DNA of 64,000 bases from Klebsiella terrigena. Its GTDB lineage: Bacteria > Pseudomonadota > Gammaproteobacteria > Enterobacterales > Enterobacteriaceae. The notes beneath the pieces are model-generated. The model was not told where the DNA came from. It did no database searches and saw only the letters and a program-made list of their open reading frames with translations. Shown piece by piece: positions 7,870-16,742 of this stretch; the first letter of the stretch is position 1; each line of letters starts with the position of its first letter. The stretch covers positions 434,001 to 498,000 of the forward strand of contig NZ_BJNO01000001.1 in the NCBI RefSeq assembly GCF_006539725.1, given 5' to 3'. The position numbers were made by a program, and so were the translations under genes.

Positions 7870-8438
7870 TTTTTTACTCCAGAGTGTATTGACGTTTTAC
7901 CCAGCATTCTGAGCAGCGTTGCGTCTTTATCAATAAAATGGTGCTTAATTGCCATAAGGCCATGAAGAATGGATACCACCACGATGCCCCATGCAACCCA
8001 CAGGTGTATTACGCCCGCAGTGTCAGCCTGTATCGCGGCGTCAGATATGAACGCGGGTACATAAAACCAGCCAAAGACGGCGATCGGTTTGCCATCGGCT
8101 GTTGATATGAGGTAGCCGCTAATGACAATAGTGAAAAGAGCCAGATAAAGTAACGCGTGAACGAAACCGGCCCCCAGGCGAGTTATCTTTGAATAGCTTT
8201 TCAACGGCTGAGGTGCAGAGGATATAAACCGCCACAACACCCGGATGATTAGCCCCATCATTAAAAGGATACCGATCCCTTTATGGATATCCGGAGCTTT
8301 ATGGTACCAGGTATCATAATATCCTAAGGTCACCATCCACAGCCCGAGCGCAAACATCCCATACACTACAGCAGCCGTTAGCCAGTGCAGGGTTATGGAT
8401 ATAAAACCATAAGCTGATTGTGAGTTTATCAGACGCAT
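7866..8438 (-). CDS. yceJ: Cytochrome b561 (YceJ-type)
   Basis: This 190-residue membrane protein has four predicted helices. Haem-ligand histidines are visible in [12 protein letters not shown] (helix 1), [14 protein letters not shown] (helix 2), [15 protein letters not shown] (helix 3) and [27 protein letters not shown] (helix 4). This is the prokaryotic cytochrome b561 pattern. It would move electrons from quinol or superoxide across the inner membrane. It overlaps yceI by four bases and probably shares its transcript. The region upstream is strongly AT-rich and could hold the promoter. Confidence 0.9.
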   Translation of the reverse strand: MRLINSQSAYGFISITLHWLTAAVVYGMFALGLWMVTLGYYDTWYHKAPDIHKGIGILLMMGLIIRVLWRFISSAPQPLKSYSKITRLGAGFVHALLYLALFTIVISGYLISTADGKPIAVFGWFYVPAFISDAAIQADTAGVIHLWVAWGIVVVSILHGLMAIKHHFIDKDATLLRMLGKTSIHSGVKK

Positions 8439-9040
8439 TTACTCAGACTCTTTCATGTAACAAAAAACACAAAATGACTTCATTCAATTAATAAATCAAT
8501 CATTAAGTTAACATAAATGTGAATTTTGATTGGCATTCAAATTTATTGTTCAAACCTGAGTTTCTCCTACAAATATTCCGCATGCGCAATTAAAGAAGAT
8601 GCTTCCTTTTTCATCTTTTATTTATTTACGTAAATTGCGTTTACATAAACTCAAGAAAACATTCATTTCTTTATTTATACCCGGAGAGCGTTTAACAGCC
8701 AGACAGCGGCGCGGCCTGTCGTTTTACACGCATCGGCATAAAATGCCGGCGTCCTTCATTTAGCTGCATTCATGTCGGCCCTTTCATCAACCCGACTGAC
8801 TTAAAATATCTCCTACTGGAAATATGACCAGCGAAATTCCCTTAGTCACTGCATGGATAACAATCATTTTCTGGACTCAATACTCTCTACTTCCGATAAG
8901 CACCTGCAGCATGGCTCCCGGCTTCCGGGGGGTTGGCAGCGAGGCGGTCATGTTTATACGTTCCTGCTCCGCTGAATGGAAGCCGAATTGCGGCAGCATC
9001 AATTTATACCAATTATTGAGGTACAGTACCTGCGCAATCG
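8439..9040. other. AT-rich intergenic region
   Basis: About 600 bp without a gene I can support. The part before 8690 is very AT-rich and probably contains the yceJ promoter. The part from 8735 holds a decayed copy of the AriR-like gene start, listed separately. Short open frames on both strands at 8824-9075 lack ribosome sites and family resemblance. Confidence 0.5.
8735..8826 (-). pseudogene. Decayed copy of the AriR-like gene start
   Basis: This stretch aligns over about 85 bp with 6877-6966, the start codon region and leader of the AriR-like gene. Shared blocks include ATAAAATGCC, CATTTAGCTGCAT, CCTTTCATCA and TGGAAAT. The copy has one deletion and many substitutions, and no open reading frame survives. 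It indicates an old tandem duplication on either side of yceJ-yceI. Confidence 0.6.
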
Positions 9041-9541
9041 CTACAGAGAGGCTCCGGTTAGACATAAGCATTTGAGTCGTTCAAAATTCCACTTTCTAAT
9101 GAGATCAGGATTTTCATACAATCCAATATAAAAAAATTCAGCCCTCAGCCTGTCTATAGCGACACTAAAGCTTTCGTTACCATAGAAATGGTGATCCTCA
9201 CTGTGATTTCTTTTAAAGAAAACGACTGGGTACTGCTTTTCATTTATATTCACTTCAGCATCATAGCCAATTTCTCGTGCCGCCTTGACGACTCTTGATA
9301 TATTAATATTCAAATCAACCGAGGGTTTAATCATTCTATCCCTTGTAATGACCCAGGCAACAGCCTGGCTCCAACACATCTCCGCAGTATAGGGTTCATG
9401 ACATGAATGCTTAAGATATGCTGTTGTTTCTAAATCAACTTTACCATCAAATATTAAAAAAACGCCGTCGGCTGATGTTGAGCTGGACGCAAAGTCGCCC
9501 TCGGCAATTCGCCGAGCGTACTCTTCTATATCTATAAACAT
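9041..9541 (-). CDS. Unrecognised AT-rich protein of 166 residues
   Basis: I do not recognise this family. The protein is soluble, with no signal peptide or membrane segment, and contains CHEPYTAEMCWSQAVAWVITRDR near the middle. It begins MFIDIEEYARRIAEGDF. A weak GGTGG lies upstream of the ATG. Base composition is clearly more AT-rich than the surrounding chromosome and matches the neighbouring diguanylate cyclase gene 38 bp upstream on the same strand, so the two may have been acquired and may be transcribed together. Confidence 0.65.
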   Translation of the reverse strand: MFIDIEEYARRIAEGDFASSSTSADGVFLIFDGKVDLETTAYLKHSCHEPYTAEMCWSQAVAWVITRDRMIKPSVDLNINISRVVKAAREIGYDAEVNINEKQYPVVFFKRNHSEDHHFYGNESFSVAIDRLRAEFFYIGLYENPDLIRKWNFERLKCLCLTGASL

Positions 9542-9579
9542 TAGACCACCATTAACGTTACTTAATTAAAAAGTGAAAA

Positions 9580-11145
9580 TCATTCCATTGATACTACTTT
9601 ATTCCTACCATTTTGTTTAGCAACATATAAATTATCATCAGCGACCTTAATTATTTGCTGTACTGTTTTATTTTCATTTGGCCAACAGGAAACCCCCAGG
9701 GATGCTGTTACTCTCCCTACTCGGCCAAACGAAGTGGATTCGATCATAAGCCTTAAACGCTCGCCGATCTCGACCGCCTGCGTCAAGGTGGTTCTCGGAA
9801 GTATTAACAGGAACTCTTCGCCACCGGTTCTGCAAGCCAAATCACCCGTTCGTGAACTCTGATTAATGAGTATCGATATTTTTTGCAGTAAAAAGTCGCC
9901 TGCATCATGTCCAAATCTGTCGTTGATTTTTTTGAAATGATCGATATCCACAGCAATTAAAGAGAAGGATTGCCCTGCACTTGCTAGTTTTTCTATGGCG
10001 GCAGCCATTGTTCTTCTGTTCGCCAGTCCGGTCAGCGGATCGGTCTGCGCCTGCAGGCTTAAGTCCTTCATTTTTTCCTGCAAAAGCCCGGCGCCATTAA
10101 ACATATTTTTTTTAATGCTATCCACTTCATAATACCAGGCATGAATTTTTCTTATTTTATCAAGGCTATAATATTTATCTATTCCAGACGCTACAGCGGC
10201 TATTTGTCTTAAGGGCTTCGATATTAGATGGGTTAAAAAAAAGACCCCTGCCACGATAACAAAGGATGAAGGTATGATACAAACGACCAGTTGCTTGATT
10301 AAACTCTGCAGAGAGGATAAAACTTTGGCTTCGGATCTTTGTGATATGACCGCCCACCCGCTATTTTTCACCGGAGCAAAGCCAGTAAGCAGGGATTCAT
10401 CTGTGGATATTTCTATAAAACAATCCCCGGCCAGCCCTCCCAGCACGACTTCAGGCATTTTATTATTTAAGGCCACGTCGCCCTGGATGCGCTGTACAGG
10501 ATGTTGAATAATAACTTGTTTTCTGTCGACAATATAGGTAACGGTACCATCACGATTGAAATTATCTTCGGTTAGGGTATGCAGCGCTTTGCTTTTATTA
10601 ATGTAAATAATGCCCAGCAGAAATCCGCTGATTGTTCCTGCAGAGTCCATCATTCTCGTTGAGATAAAAACAAAATAATCACCTGAGTTCGATTGAAGAA
10701 CATCACTATAATAAACCTTGTTCGCTCTTAGTTTTTGTAGATCTACTACGCTTGCAAGGAAGCTATCACTATAATGCAAATCGCCGGGTTGTTTCGAGAT
10801 TATCTTCCCGTTTGAATCAAGCAGCAAGACCCCATTAAACGTATCATCCTGATTCATTAATCTTTGGAGTTCATCGTCAATTTTATGCCGATCGCCGGCA
10901 AGGCTTATCATTCTTTCAGATGAATACTGCAACCGCTTTTGCGTATCGTATAAGAGTCCATCCAGGGTGGATGCTATTTTTTGCGCGTATAATCTGTTGA
11001 AATCATACGCACTATCCAGTAAAGCTTGCCTTTGAACTCGATAGGCCGCGTAGCAGCTAACGATCAGTGCCGTAGCAAGGATTATTAACGACATTGCTAA
11101 TATTAAGCTCCTTAACCCTATCACTGCGAATGGGTTTTGTTTCAT
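9580..11145 (-). CDS. Membrane diguanylate cyclase with Cache sensor domain
   Basis: This protein makes cyclic di-GMP from two GTP. The 521 residues are laid out as a membrane helix (about 8-30), a periplasmic dCache-type domain (about 35-280), a second helix (about 283-307), a short linker and a GGDEF domain (about 360-521). The active site reads RTGGEEF, with the inhibitory I-site RTGD five residues before GGEEF. DPLTGLANRR and DIDHFKKINDRFGHDAGD are the other GGDEF signatures, so it should be active and feedback-inhibited. The start at 11145 has GGAG six bases upstream, and an ATG at 11157 is possible. AT-rich composition suggests transfer. The ligand is unknown. Confidence 0.93.
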   Translation of the reverse strand: MKQNPFAVIGLRSLILAMSLIILATALIVSCYAAYRVQRQALLDSAYDFNRLYAQKIASTLDGLLYDTQKRLQYSSERMISLAGDRHKIDDELQRLMNQDDTFNGVLLLDSNGKIISKQPGDLHYSDSFLASVVDLQKLRANKVYYSDVLQSNSGDYFVFISTRMMDSAGTISGFLLGIIYINKSKALHTLTEDNFNRDGTVTYIVDRKQVIIQHPVQRIQGDVALNNKMPEVVLGGLAGDCFIEISTDESLLTGFAPVKNSGWAVISQRSEAKVLSSLQSLIKQLVVCIIPSSFVIVAGVFFLTHLISKPLRQIAAVASGIDKYYSLDKIRKIHAWYYEVDSIKKNMFNGAGLLQEKMKDLSLQAQTDPLTGLANRRTMAAAIEKLASAGQSFSLIAVDIDHFKKINDRFGHDAGDFLLQKISILINQSSRTGDLACRTGGEEFLLILPRTTLTQAVEIGERLRLMIESTSFGRVGRVTASLGVSCWPNENKTVQQIIKVADDNLYVAKQNGRNKVVSME

Positions 11146-11157
11146 AAATAGCTCCAT

Positions 11158-11604
11158 AACATCCAGGGTTGCTCAACCCATTGTGTAATAAACCAGATCC
11201 ATTAAAACTATTTAATCCGTAACAAGTATAAGAGCAACGGTCTTCGTGGATGGCTATTGTCCTGACTTATTATAAAATAGATTATTTTTTAAATTCAATA
11301 CCAAATAATGCACTTGCTATTATTTTGATTTCTTTGTAAGGTGTCATTTTTATTTTATAAACAATTATGCATTACTTATGCAGTTACCATCCATTACTCC
11401 CCTTACCTACACTATATTCTGCTAGCATGAAGGCGTTTATTGTGGCGCTCAGTGGGTACGCAAACAGATTTCACAGCTGAAATAACAGTAGTTCGCCAGC
11501 ATTATTTTTCGATTAGAAGAGGTATCTTCTATTCCTGTTTAATAATTCACGAATGAAGAACATATCATCATTTTTTTACCGCTCCTGTCGTTGTAAATCG
11601 CCGG
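11158..11604. other. AT-rich intergenic region
   Basis: About 450 bp of AT-rich sequence between the divergent diguanylate cyclase gene and an AraC-type remnant. A small perfect hairpin AGAAGA-GGTA-TCTTCT lies at 11515-11530. No gene or clear promoter can be supported. Confidence 0.5.
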
Positions 11605-12024
11605 ATGGTAGCCGTCGCTCTGCACGTGGGATCGACGGGGGAGTATTTGGGTCCCAGCCCGCATGCTCACCGAAAAGGTCAGCCGATCCTCTCTTTACAC
11701 GGCGCCGTCAGCTGCGAAGTAGAAGGTGCGCTGTGGCTTGTTCCTCCCCGGCACGCGGTCTGGATCCCCGGTGATACGCCTCACAGCTGTCGCGTAACGC
11801 AGAATGCGCGCACCTGCTTTCTTTTTATTGAGCCCGGTGCGGCGGTGATGTCCGCAGCCTGCTGTACGCTTGCCATTACGCCCCTGCTCCGCGAACTCAT
11901 TCTTTACCTGGCCGGGCAGGAACCCTTGTATCCCACGCAAGGCAAAATGGCCAGCTCGCCGCCGTGCTTCTCGAACAGATCCCCGACGCGGCGAGAAGAC
12001 GATGCATTGACCATGAAGTCCTAA
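11605..12024 (+). pseudogene. Truncated AraC-family regulator (cupin part only)
   Basis: The reading gives a typical AraC-family cupin sensor domain: MVAVALHVGSTGEYLG, PHAHRKGQPILSLHGAVSCE, LWLVPPRHAVWIPGDTPH and LLRELILYLAGQEPLYPTQGK. Just after QGK the frame shifts: the expected QLAAVLLEQIPDA continues in another frame. The sequence then stops, and the whole AraC DNA-binding domain of about 100 residues is missing. No convincing ribosome site is present. It is a relic of an autoregulated cupin-AraC gene whose neighbour and target are no longer identifiable. Confidence 0.8.
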
Positions 12025-12060
12025 TGTATGAGGGAGATCGGTTGCGCATCGCCTGAATTT

Positions 12061-13056
12061 TTATGAATTGGTTTTGACGCGTTCCCTGTAATTGCCCGGA
12101 GACATGCCCATGATGCGGCTGAAGGCCCGCCTGAACGCGGTTTCATCGCCGTATCCGTAGGCGCTGGCGACCTGAGAGACCGTTTGGTCAGGGCTTTCGA
12201 GGAGAAGCGACGCGGTTTCAATACGAACCCGCGTGATGAAGTTTTTCGGGCTTTCCTGAATCAGCGCGATCATTCGGCGATTCAGCGTGCGCGGCGTCAG
12301 GTTCAGGGCTGCAGCCAGCTGCTCGACGGTGATTGCCGGGTTCTGGTAACGCACCAGGTGTTCAGCTTTGATCAGCAAAGGATGCCTTGAGTTAAGAAAT
12401 CCGGCAGGCGCATAGAGTTGCTGCGATAAAGGTTGGCTATCGGCAACGGCCATATCCGCGGTCAGTTTAGCCAGCTCTTTACCGGCGTGATGACTCACTA
12501 CGTAGATAGCAAGGTCAACCCACGAAAGCGGCCCACCCGCAGTAATAATGTTGTCCTGTTCAGCCAGCACTTTTCCCCACACGGGCTTCGCCAGCGGATA
12601 ACGCGATCTGAATGAGTGATATAACCACCAGGTTGTGGTGCAGAGCCGCCCATCCAACAAACCGGCTTCCCCGAGCACAAACCCACCGGCGCATGCCCCG
12701 GCAATGCGGCTTCCTTGCTGATATTTTGCCTTCAGCCACTCTGCCGCAATGGAGACCGCCTCCCCCGCAATCGGGTTTTTCTGTTCATCAAGCTGTATCC
12801 CGCTGGCGATAATTAAATCGACGCTACCGGACTCATCAAACGAACAGTCGCTGTCAATTTTCCGTCCCTGCACGTCGGTAACCGGTTTGCCATCCGCCGT
12901 CACAATCCTGACGTCAAAAAACGGTGCCAGCCGGGAGATATCGGCATTGACCGACGGATTTTGCCGTATTACCTGATTGGCTAACCAGAACATGTCGCCA
13001 AGCCCGGCAAGCGCCGAACGCATGCTCCCCGGTAGTGCCAGTAACGCAATTCGCAT
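12061..13056 (-). CDS. GlxA-type regulator (DJ-1/PfpI domain plus AraC HTH)
   Basis: The 331 residues comprise a DJ-1/PfpI-like domain (about 1-195) and an AraC HTH pair (about 215-325). The nucleophile-elbow region reads IAGACAGGFVLGEAGLLDGRLCTTTWW. The DNA-binding part includes LNLTPRTLNRRM and YGYGDETAFRRAFSRIMGMSPGNYRER. AGGATCTCATC precedes the start. It is divergent from a secreted alpha/beta hydrolase gene with 127 bp between them, so that gene is the likely target. It is the second of three GlxA-type regulators in the window. The ligand is unknown. Confidence 0.88.
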   Translation of the reverse strand: MRIALLALPGSMRSALAGLGDMFWLANQVIRQNPSVNADISRLAPFFDVRIVTADGKPVTDVQGRKIDSDCSFDESGSVDLIIASGIQLDEQKNPIAGEAVSIAAEWLKAKYQQGSRIAGACAGGFVLGEAGLLDGRLCTTTWWLYHSFRSRYPLAKPVWGKVLAEQDNIITAGGPLSWVDLAIYVVSHHAGKELAKLTADMAVADSQPLSQQLYAPAGFLNSRHPLLIKAEHLVRYQNPAITVEQLAAALNLTPRTLNRRMIALIQESPKNFITRVRIETASLLLESPDQTVSQVASAYGYGDETAFRRAFSRIMGMSPGNYRERVKTNS

Positions 13057-13183
13057 GATGAGATCCTAACGGAAAATTTGTCCGATTTAGCATGATACAT
13101 GTCGTTAAAGACACTTCAAACCCCTCACCCGAGATCGTTACACTGGCTGCATTCATATCATCCCGACGACAGAGACACGACCG

Positions 13184-13963
13184 ATGAAATATTTGCTGGC
13201 AGCTAACCTACGTAGAGGATATTTCATTTTGTGCCTGCTCCTCGCATACCTATCGCCCCTCCGGGCGGAGGAACCTGACATCAAAAATATCGTTCTGGTT
13301 CACGGCGCCTTTACCGACGGCTCCATCTGGTCAGCCGTTATCCCGCTGCTGCAGGCTGACGGCTATCACGTCACTGCCGTTCAAAACCCGCTGACTTCAC
13401 TGCAGGACGATGTGACTGCGACTGAACGCGTTCTTGCGCGTCAACAGGGCGACACTCTGCTCGTCGGCCACTCGTGGGCGGGCGCGGTCATCACTCAGGC
13501 AGGAAACGCCCCTAACGTTAAGGGGCTGGTGTACCTCTCCGCACTGGTTCCCGATAGCGGAGAGTCGGTATCGCAGGCGCTGGCCCGCCTCCACGCCCCA
13601 ATGGACGGGATGACGGCGGATAACAACGGTCTGTTCTGGCTTGATGATGCGGATGACTTTTATCGGGTGATGGCAAACGATCTCCCTTTGTCCCAGGCTC
13701 GCCTGCTGGCTGCGACGCAGCAGCCGATTGCCGCTGGCGCCTTTATGGAAAAAGTACGAACGGCAGCCTGGCATAGCAAGCCTTCGTGGTATCTGATTAC
13801 GGAAAATGACAACGCGCTAAATGCTTCAGTGCAGACGAGCTTTGCCCGGCAAGCTGGCGCCCACGCGACACGGATTGACTCGGGCCATCTGTCAATGATT
13901 TCACACCCTGCTGAGGTCGCGGCACTGATTAAGAGAGCGGCCCACAGCGTAAACCACTCTTAA
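13184..13963 (+). CDS. Exported alpha/beta hydrolase
   Basis: The protein has 259 residues. A signal peptide (about 1-28, ending SPLRAEEP) precedes an alpha/beta hydrolase domain. The oxyanion-hole segment is VLVHGAFTDGSIW, the nucleophile elbow is VGHSWAG and the catalytic histidine lies in IDSGHLSMISHP. The layout resembles the small EstC/salicylate-esterase-like hydrolases that are often annotated as alpha/beta hydrolase of unknown substrate. Location should be periplasmic. It is divergent from the GlxA-type regulator. The ribosome site is weak, so the exact start is less certain. Confidence 0.87.
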   Translation: MKYLLAANLRRGYFILCLLLAYLSPLRAEEPDIKNIVLVHGAFTDGSIWSAVIPLLQADGYHVTAVQNPLTSLQDDVTATERVLARQQGDTLLVGHSWAGAVITQAGNAPNVKGLVYLSALVPDSGESVSQALARLHAPMDGMTADNNGLFWLDDADDFYRVMANDLPLSQARLLAATQQPIAAGAFMEKVRTAAWHSKPSWYLITENDNALNASVQTSFARQAGAHATRIDSGHLSMISHPAEVAALIKRAAHSVNHS

Positions 13964-14196
13964 CCCATCGGCCAAAATACGATGAACCGCCTCTGTCCTG
14001 GCGCAGGCATCAAGGCTGAATGCGGAAATGAACGTTGAGCCACGCTTTCTGCCCAATCTGCCGGGATTACGCATCCGGGATAGGCCAGGCGGGCAGACTC
14101 ATCGAAAGGAGAAGAAGTTAAAGCACGCGAATGTTATCAGACCATGAGCTCGGTTTCTCAGGTCATCAACCCTGTTTGTATCCGTGAGGATTAACC

Positions 14197-14505
14197 ATGC
14201 TGCACGCTGTTACATTGACATATCTGTGTCCGGAAGAAGATATTGCCGCTCACCTTGAAGCGCATAAACAATGGCTTGTCAGAGGAGTTAAAGATGGAAA
14301 AATCCTTTTTGCCGGCCCCCTCGACAATCATGCCGGCGGGTACATCCTCTTTTACGGCGAGGACAAGAACGCCGTCGATCGCTTTATGAAAGAGGATCCC
14401 TTCATTGAGTACAAAATTGTTAAAGCTTCTCTGGTCAGCGTTGAGCCCGCATTAAGCGCTCAGGGCTTTCCCGAAAAATGGGCAGCGAAAGCCCGGTTTA
14501 TTTGA
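14197..14505 (+). CDS. YciI-family protein
   Basis: The protein is 102 residues long and starts after GAGGATTAACC. It has the ferredoxin-like YciI pattern: HAVTLTYLCPEEDIAAHLEAHKQWLVRGVKDGKILFAGPL, then GGYILFYGEDKNAVDRFMKEDPF. The conserved histidine of HKQWL and the Asp of EDPF are the putative active-site residues of the family. Some YciI relatives act in dehalogenation or muconolactone-type reactions, but this one has no assigned substrate. A perfect terminator follows at 14611. Confidence 0.85.
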   Translation: MLHAVTLTYLCPEEDIAAHLEAHKQWLVRGVKDGKILFAGPLDNHAGGYILFYGEDKNAVDRFMKEDPFIEYKIVKASLVSVEPALSAQGFPEKWAAKARFI

Positions 14506-14610
14506 CCTGTTTTGCATTAAATAAGGCTCTGAATGCTGCTACGCCGGACACCAGCGGAAACGCTGACGTAACGAACCATTCATTTTTACCACTGCTCCAC
14601 AGCCCGCCGA

Positions 14611-14640
14611 AAATAAAGCCCTGAAAAGGGCTTTATTTTA
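14611..14640. terminator. Bidirectional Rho-independent terminator
   Basis: AAATAAAGCCCT-GAAA-AGGGCTTTATTT is a perfect 12-bp stem with a GAAA tetraloop and A/T-rich flanks on both sides. It lies between the YciI gene and the converging 29-codon gene, and can serve both. Confidence 0.85.
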
Positions 14641-14671
14641 TACAAGGTTAAGAAAATATCGCCCTGAGATA

Positions 14672-14761
14672 TTACTCATAAGGAACTCGCAGCTTAGCGG
14701 CAATACAAAGAATTCCCGCTAACAGTGCGATGGTGTGCCACTTATGGGTTGTATCTGACAT
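14672..14761 (-). CDS. Putative 29-residue membrane peptide
   Basis: This short reading is MSDTTHKWHTIALLAGILC followed by IAAKLRVPYE and a stop. It has a polar N-terminus, one hydrophobic segment (IALLAGILCIAA) and a short basic-then-polar tail, like many enterobacterial single-pass micropeptides. A weak purine-rich AGAGAG stands just before the ATG. The gene ends against the bidirectional terminator at 14611, and a TATATT box lies about 60 bp upstream. I do not recognise the family. Codon pattern and context support it, but nothing else does. Confidence 0.5.
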   Translation of the reverse strand: MSDTTHKWHTIALLAGILCIAAKLRVPYE

Positions 14762-14933
14762 CTCTCTGACTTTCTCTCAAAAAAGAAAGACTTTAAGATA
14801 CTCAAAGCCTGCAAAATATAGCTAAACAGACAACATCTATCTAAATTATGCCAAAGCGCAAAAAACCGGTTGCCCCGCACGGCCGCGGGGAAAAATTTGT
14901 CCCGGGCAGCCGTTGCGCTGCGCGCAGGCCTGG

Positions 14934-15242
14934 CTATCGAGCAACATCCGTTTTTTGCTGCTGAAGCTGCTGATGCTGCTCAAGCTCGTACTCAATGAAT
15001 GCGCCAATCATGCAGCGATAGACTTTCTCAATAATCACCTCCGGCAGCCCTGCCTCCGTCGCTTTCTCACGAACCCGATCGATAACCTGCTGCACGCGTT
15101 CCGGCGCACGCACGGCGGAGCTATCGGTTTTAAACGCGGCAGCGGCTTTAACGCATTCCGCGCGCTGAGCGATCGTTTTGACCAATTCGCTATCTATCCG
15201 ATCGATACGGCTTCTGACGTCTTCAATGCTGGTAAAAGTCAC
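14934..15242 (-). CDS. Chorismate mutase family protein (AroQ/PchB-like)
   Basis: This is an all-helical AroQ-class domain of 102 residues. The GTG at 15242 is preferred because GGAG lies eight bases before it; the ATG 36 bp upstream has no site. Signatures are SIEDVRSRIDRIDSELVKTIAQRAECV (helix 1), VQQVIDRVREKATEAGLPEVIIEKVYRCMIGAFIEYE (helices 2-3). The size and the RAPERVQQVIDRVR motif are closer to isochorismate-lyase-like PchB relatives than to the fused PheA/TyrA domains. It would rearrange chorismate to prephenate or act on a related compound in the cytoplasm. It is not part of an aromatic operon here. Confidence 0.8.
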   Translation of the reverse strand: MTFTSIEDVRSRIDRIDSELVKTIAQRAECVKAAAAFKTDSSAVRAPERVQQVIDRVREKATEAGLPEVIIEKVYRCMIGAFIEYELEQHQQLQQQKTDVAR

Positions 15243-15457
15243 TTTATGGACTCCTGAACTAGTACATGAGTTTGGCATGATATATCAAATCTCAATTGAT
15301 ACCAGCTTTGGCATCAATTAATGCCGGGCAGGCGGCGCTTGCATCGCCGACCTGATCGCGTAGCGATTTGGCCGCATCGCACCAAAGGCGGACCGCAATA
15401 ATATGCCAAGGATTAAGACACAGAACGCCGGCCAGCATTTTCAATATATTGATTTCA

Positions 15458-16507
15458 CTACAAAGGGTTATGCATAAAGCGTGAGGGGCGATAGCTCGCC
15501 GGGATCTCAGCGCTCACACCGTCGCGTAATTCGACAGAAACCAGCCTCCCGATCGTCGCTGCGCACGTCACCGCCGGGTGCATGGCGGCGACATAAACGC
15601 CCCGACTCTCATCGGTGAAGCCCAGAACGGGATACCCATCCTGCGGGAAAGGACGTTCCCCTATTGAGTATTGGCTGAGAGAAGCCGACTCTGCGCCCCT
15701 GATCCTGTTTGTTACTGAGGCCTCGGCAGCGCTAACCGTTTCACTCACTCTGCCGTTTTGCGGATAATCCTCTGCGGCTAATAAATCCCCGTTGCGCGCA
15801 CGCCGAACCTCAACATCGTCGCCTGCGATAATTGTCTTGACGTCGCACTGGGGAGCCGCAAAGCGCAGCAATATGGCGGGAGAAGCCAAAATCGGCACCG
15901 GGGTACCCATTAGCGCAGTTAAAGCGGGAATACCCGTACCACAGGCCAGCACAACGCAGTCCGCCTCCACTTTCCCCTCGGAGGTCAGGACCCCCGTCAC
16001 CTTGCCGTTGGTCAGGCAAATCCCCGTCACGGTCGTTTGGTTATGCAGTACCGTACCCTGACGACAGGCTTTACTCAGTAATATGCGTGTCGCCTGGTTG
16101 GCATCGACGGCACCATCTTTTGCCGCATAGCGGGCTTCTAAGGGAGGAACTTTCAACGCTGGCTCCAGGCTGGCGATTCCGGCTCTTTGCAGGAGGCGTT
16201 CGCCCGGCAGGCAGGCCTGAGACGCCGGGCCGTATTTTAATGAACCACTCCAGTTAATCTGCAGTTCCGGAATCTGTTCTTCCAGCCTGCGCCAGTCTGC
16301 GAGTGCGGCGCGCCGGAGAAGCACATCAGGCGCATCATCACTCACCGCGCCGGTAAGCCAGCCAAACGCGCTGCCGGTCGCCCCTGACGCGGGCACATTC
16401 TGCTCAATAACCGTGACGTTAAATTCAAGCTGCGCAAGATGCCAGGCAATAGAAGCGCCAGTGATCCCTGCCCCTACAACGACAATCCTTTTTTTCATCG
16501 CGTCCAT
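15458..16507 (-). CDS. FAD-dependent oxidoreductase (DAO family)
   Basis: The protein has 349 residues from the ATG at 16507, which follows GGAGAAAGCCACA. The Rossmann FAD motif is VVVGAGITGASIAWHLAQ, followed by VIEQNVPASGATGSAFGW, where the flavin loop is. The C-terminal part contains GERPFPQDGYPVLGF, the usual DAO-family region near the isoalloxazine. It would oxidise an amino acid, amine or opine-like substrate. It is an orphan: no operon partner, and the neighbour is a divergent GNAT gene. The substrate cannot be read from the sequence. Confidence 0.87.
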   Translation of the reverse strand: MDAMKKRIVVVGAGITGASIAWHLAQLEFNVTVIEQNVPASGATGSAFGWLTGAVSDDAPDVLLRRAALADWRRLEEQIPELQINWSGSLKYGPASQACLPGERLLQRAGIASLEPALKVPPLEARYAAKDGAVDANQATRILLSKACRQGTVLHNQTTVTGICLTNGKVTGVLTSEGKVEADCVVLACGTGIPALTALMGTPVPILASPAILLRFAAPQCDVKTIIAGDDVEVRRARNGDLLAAEDYPQNGRVSETVSAAEASVTNRIRGAESASLSQYSIGERPFPQDGYPVLGFTDESRGVYVAAMHPAVTCAATIGRLVSVELRDGVSAEIPASYRPSRFMHNPL

Positions 16508-16742
16508 TGTGGCTTTCTCCAGTGCGGGAAATAGGTTCATGCCATGATGTAAAAGTTTTTTGTCGCGGGCAACCTCGCAGAATAGTAAATTTCATCGCCA
16601 TCATTGTTCAGGACATTAGCTTCACATACCCTGCTAAGCAGTCGGCACCTCGCGCCTATATTGATACAATCAAAATACTGTCCGGCTTGTAGGTAAATAA
16701 CCCTGACCTTGCTTTGGTCGCTAATAGTTTGTGAGGTAATAA

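Noticed and set aside
8824..9075. Open frames on both strands ahead of the unknown 166-residue gene
   Set aside because: There is no ribosome site and no recognisable protein pattern, and they overlap each other and the end of a better-supported gene.
11553..11774. 73-codon frame starting MKNISSFFYRS
   Set aside because: It is out of frame with the cupin-domain remnant, which has clear AraC-family similarity in the other frame.
14762..14860. PhoP box ahead of the 29-residue peptide gene
   Set aside because: Only one half-site (TGTTTA) is present. The second half at five-base spacing does not match.
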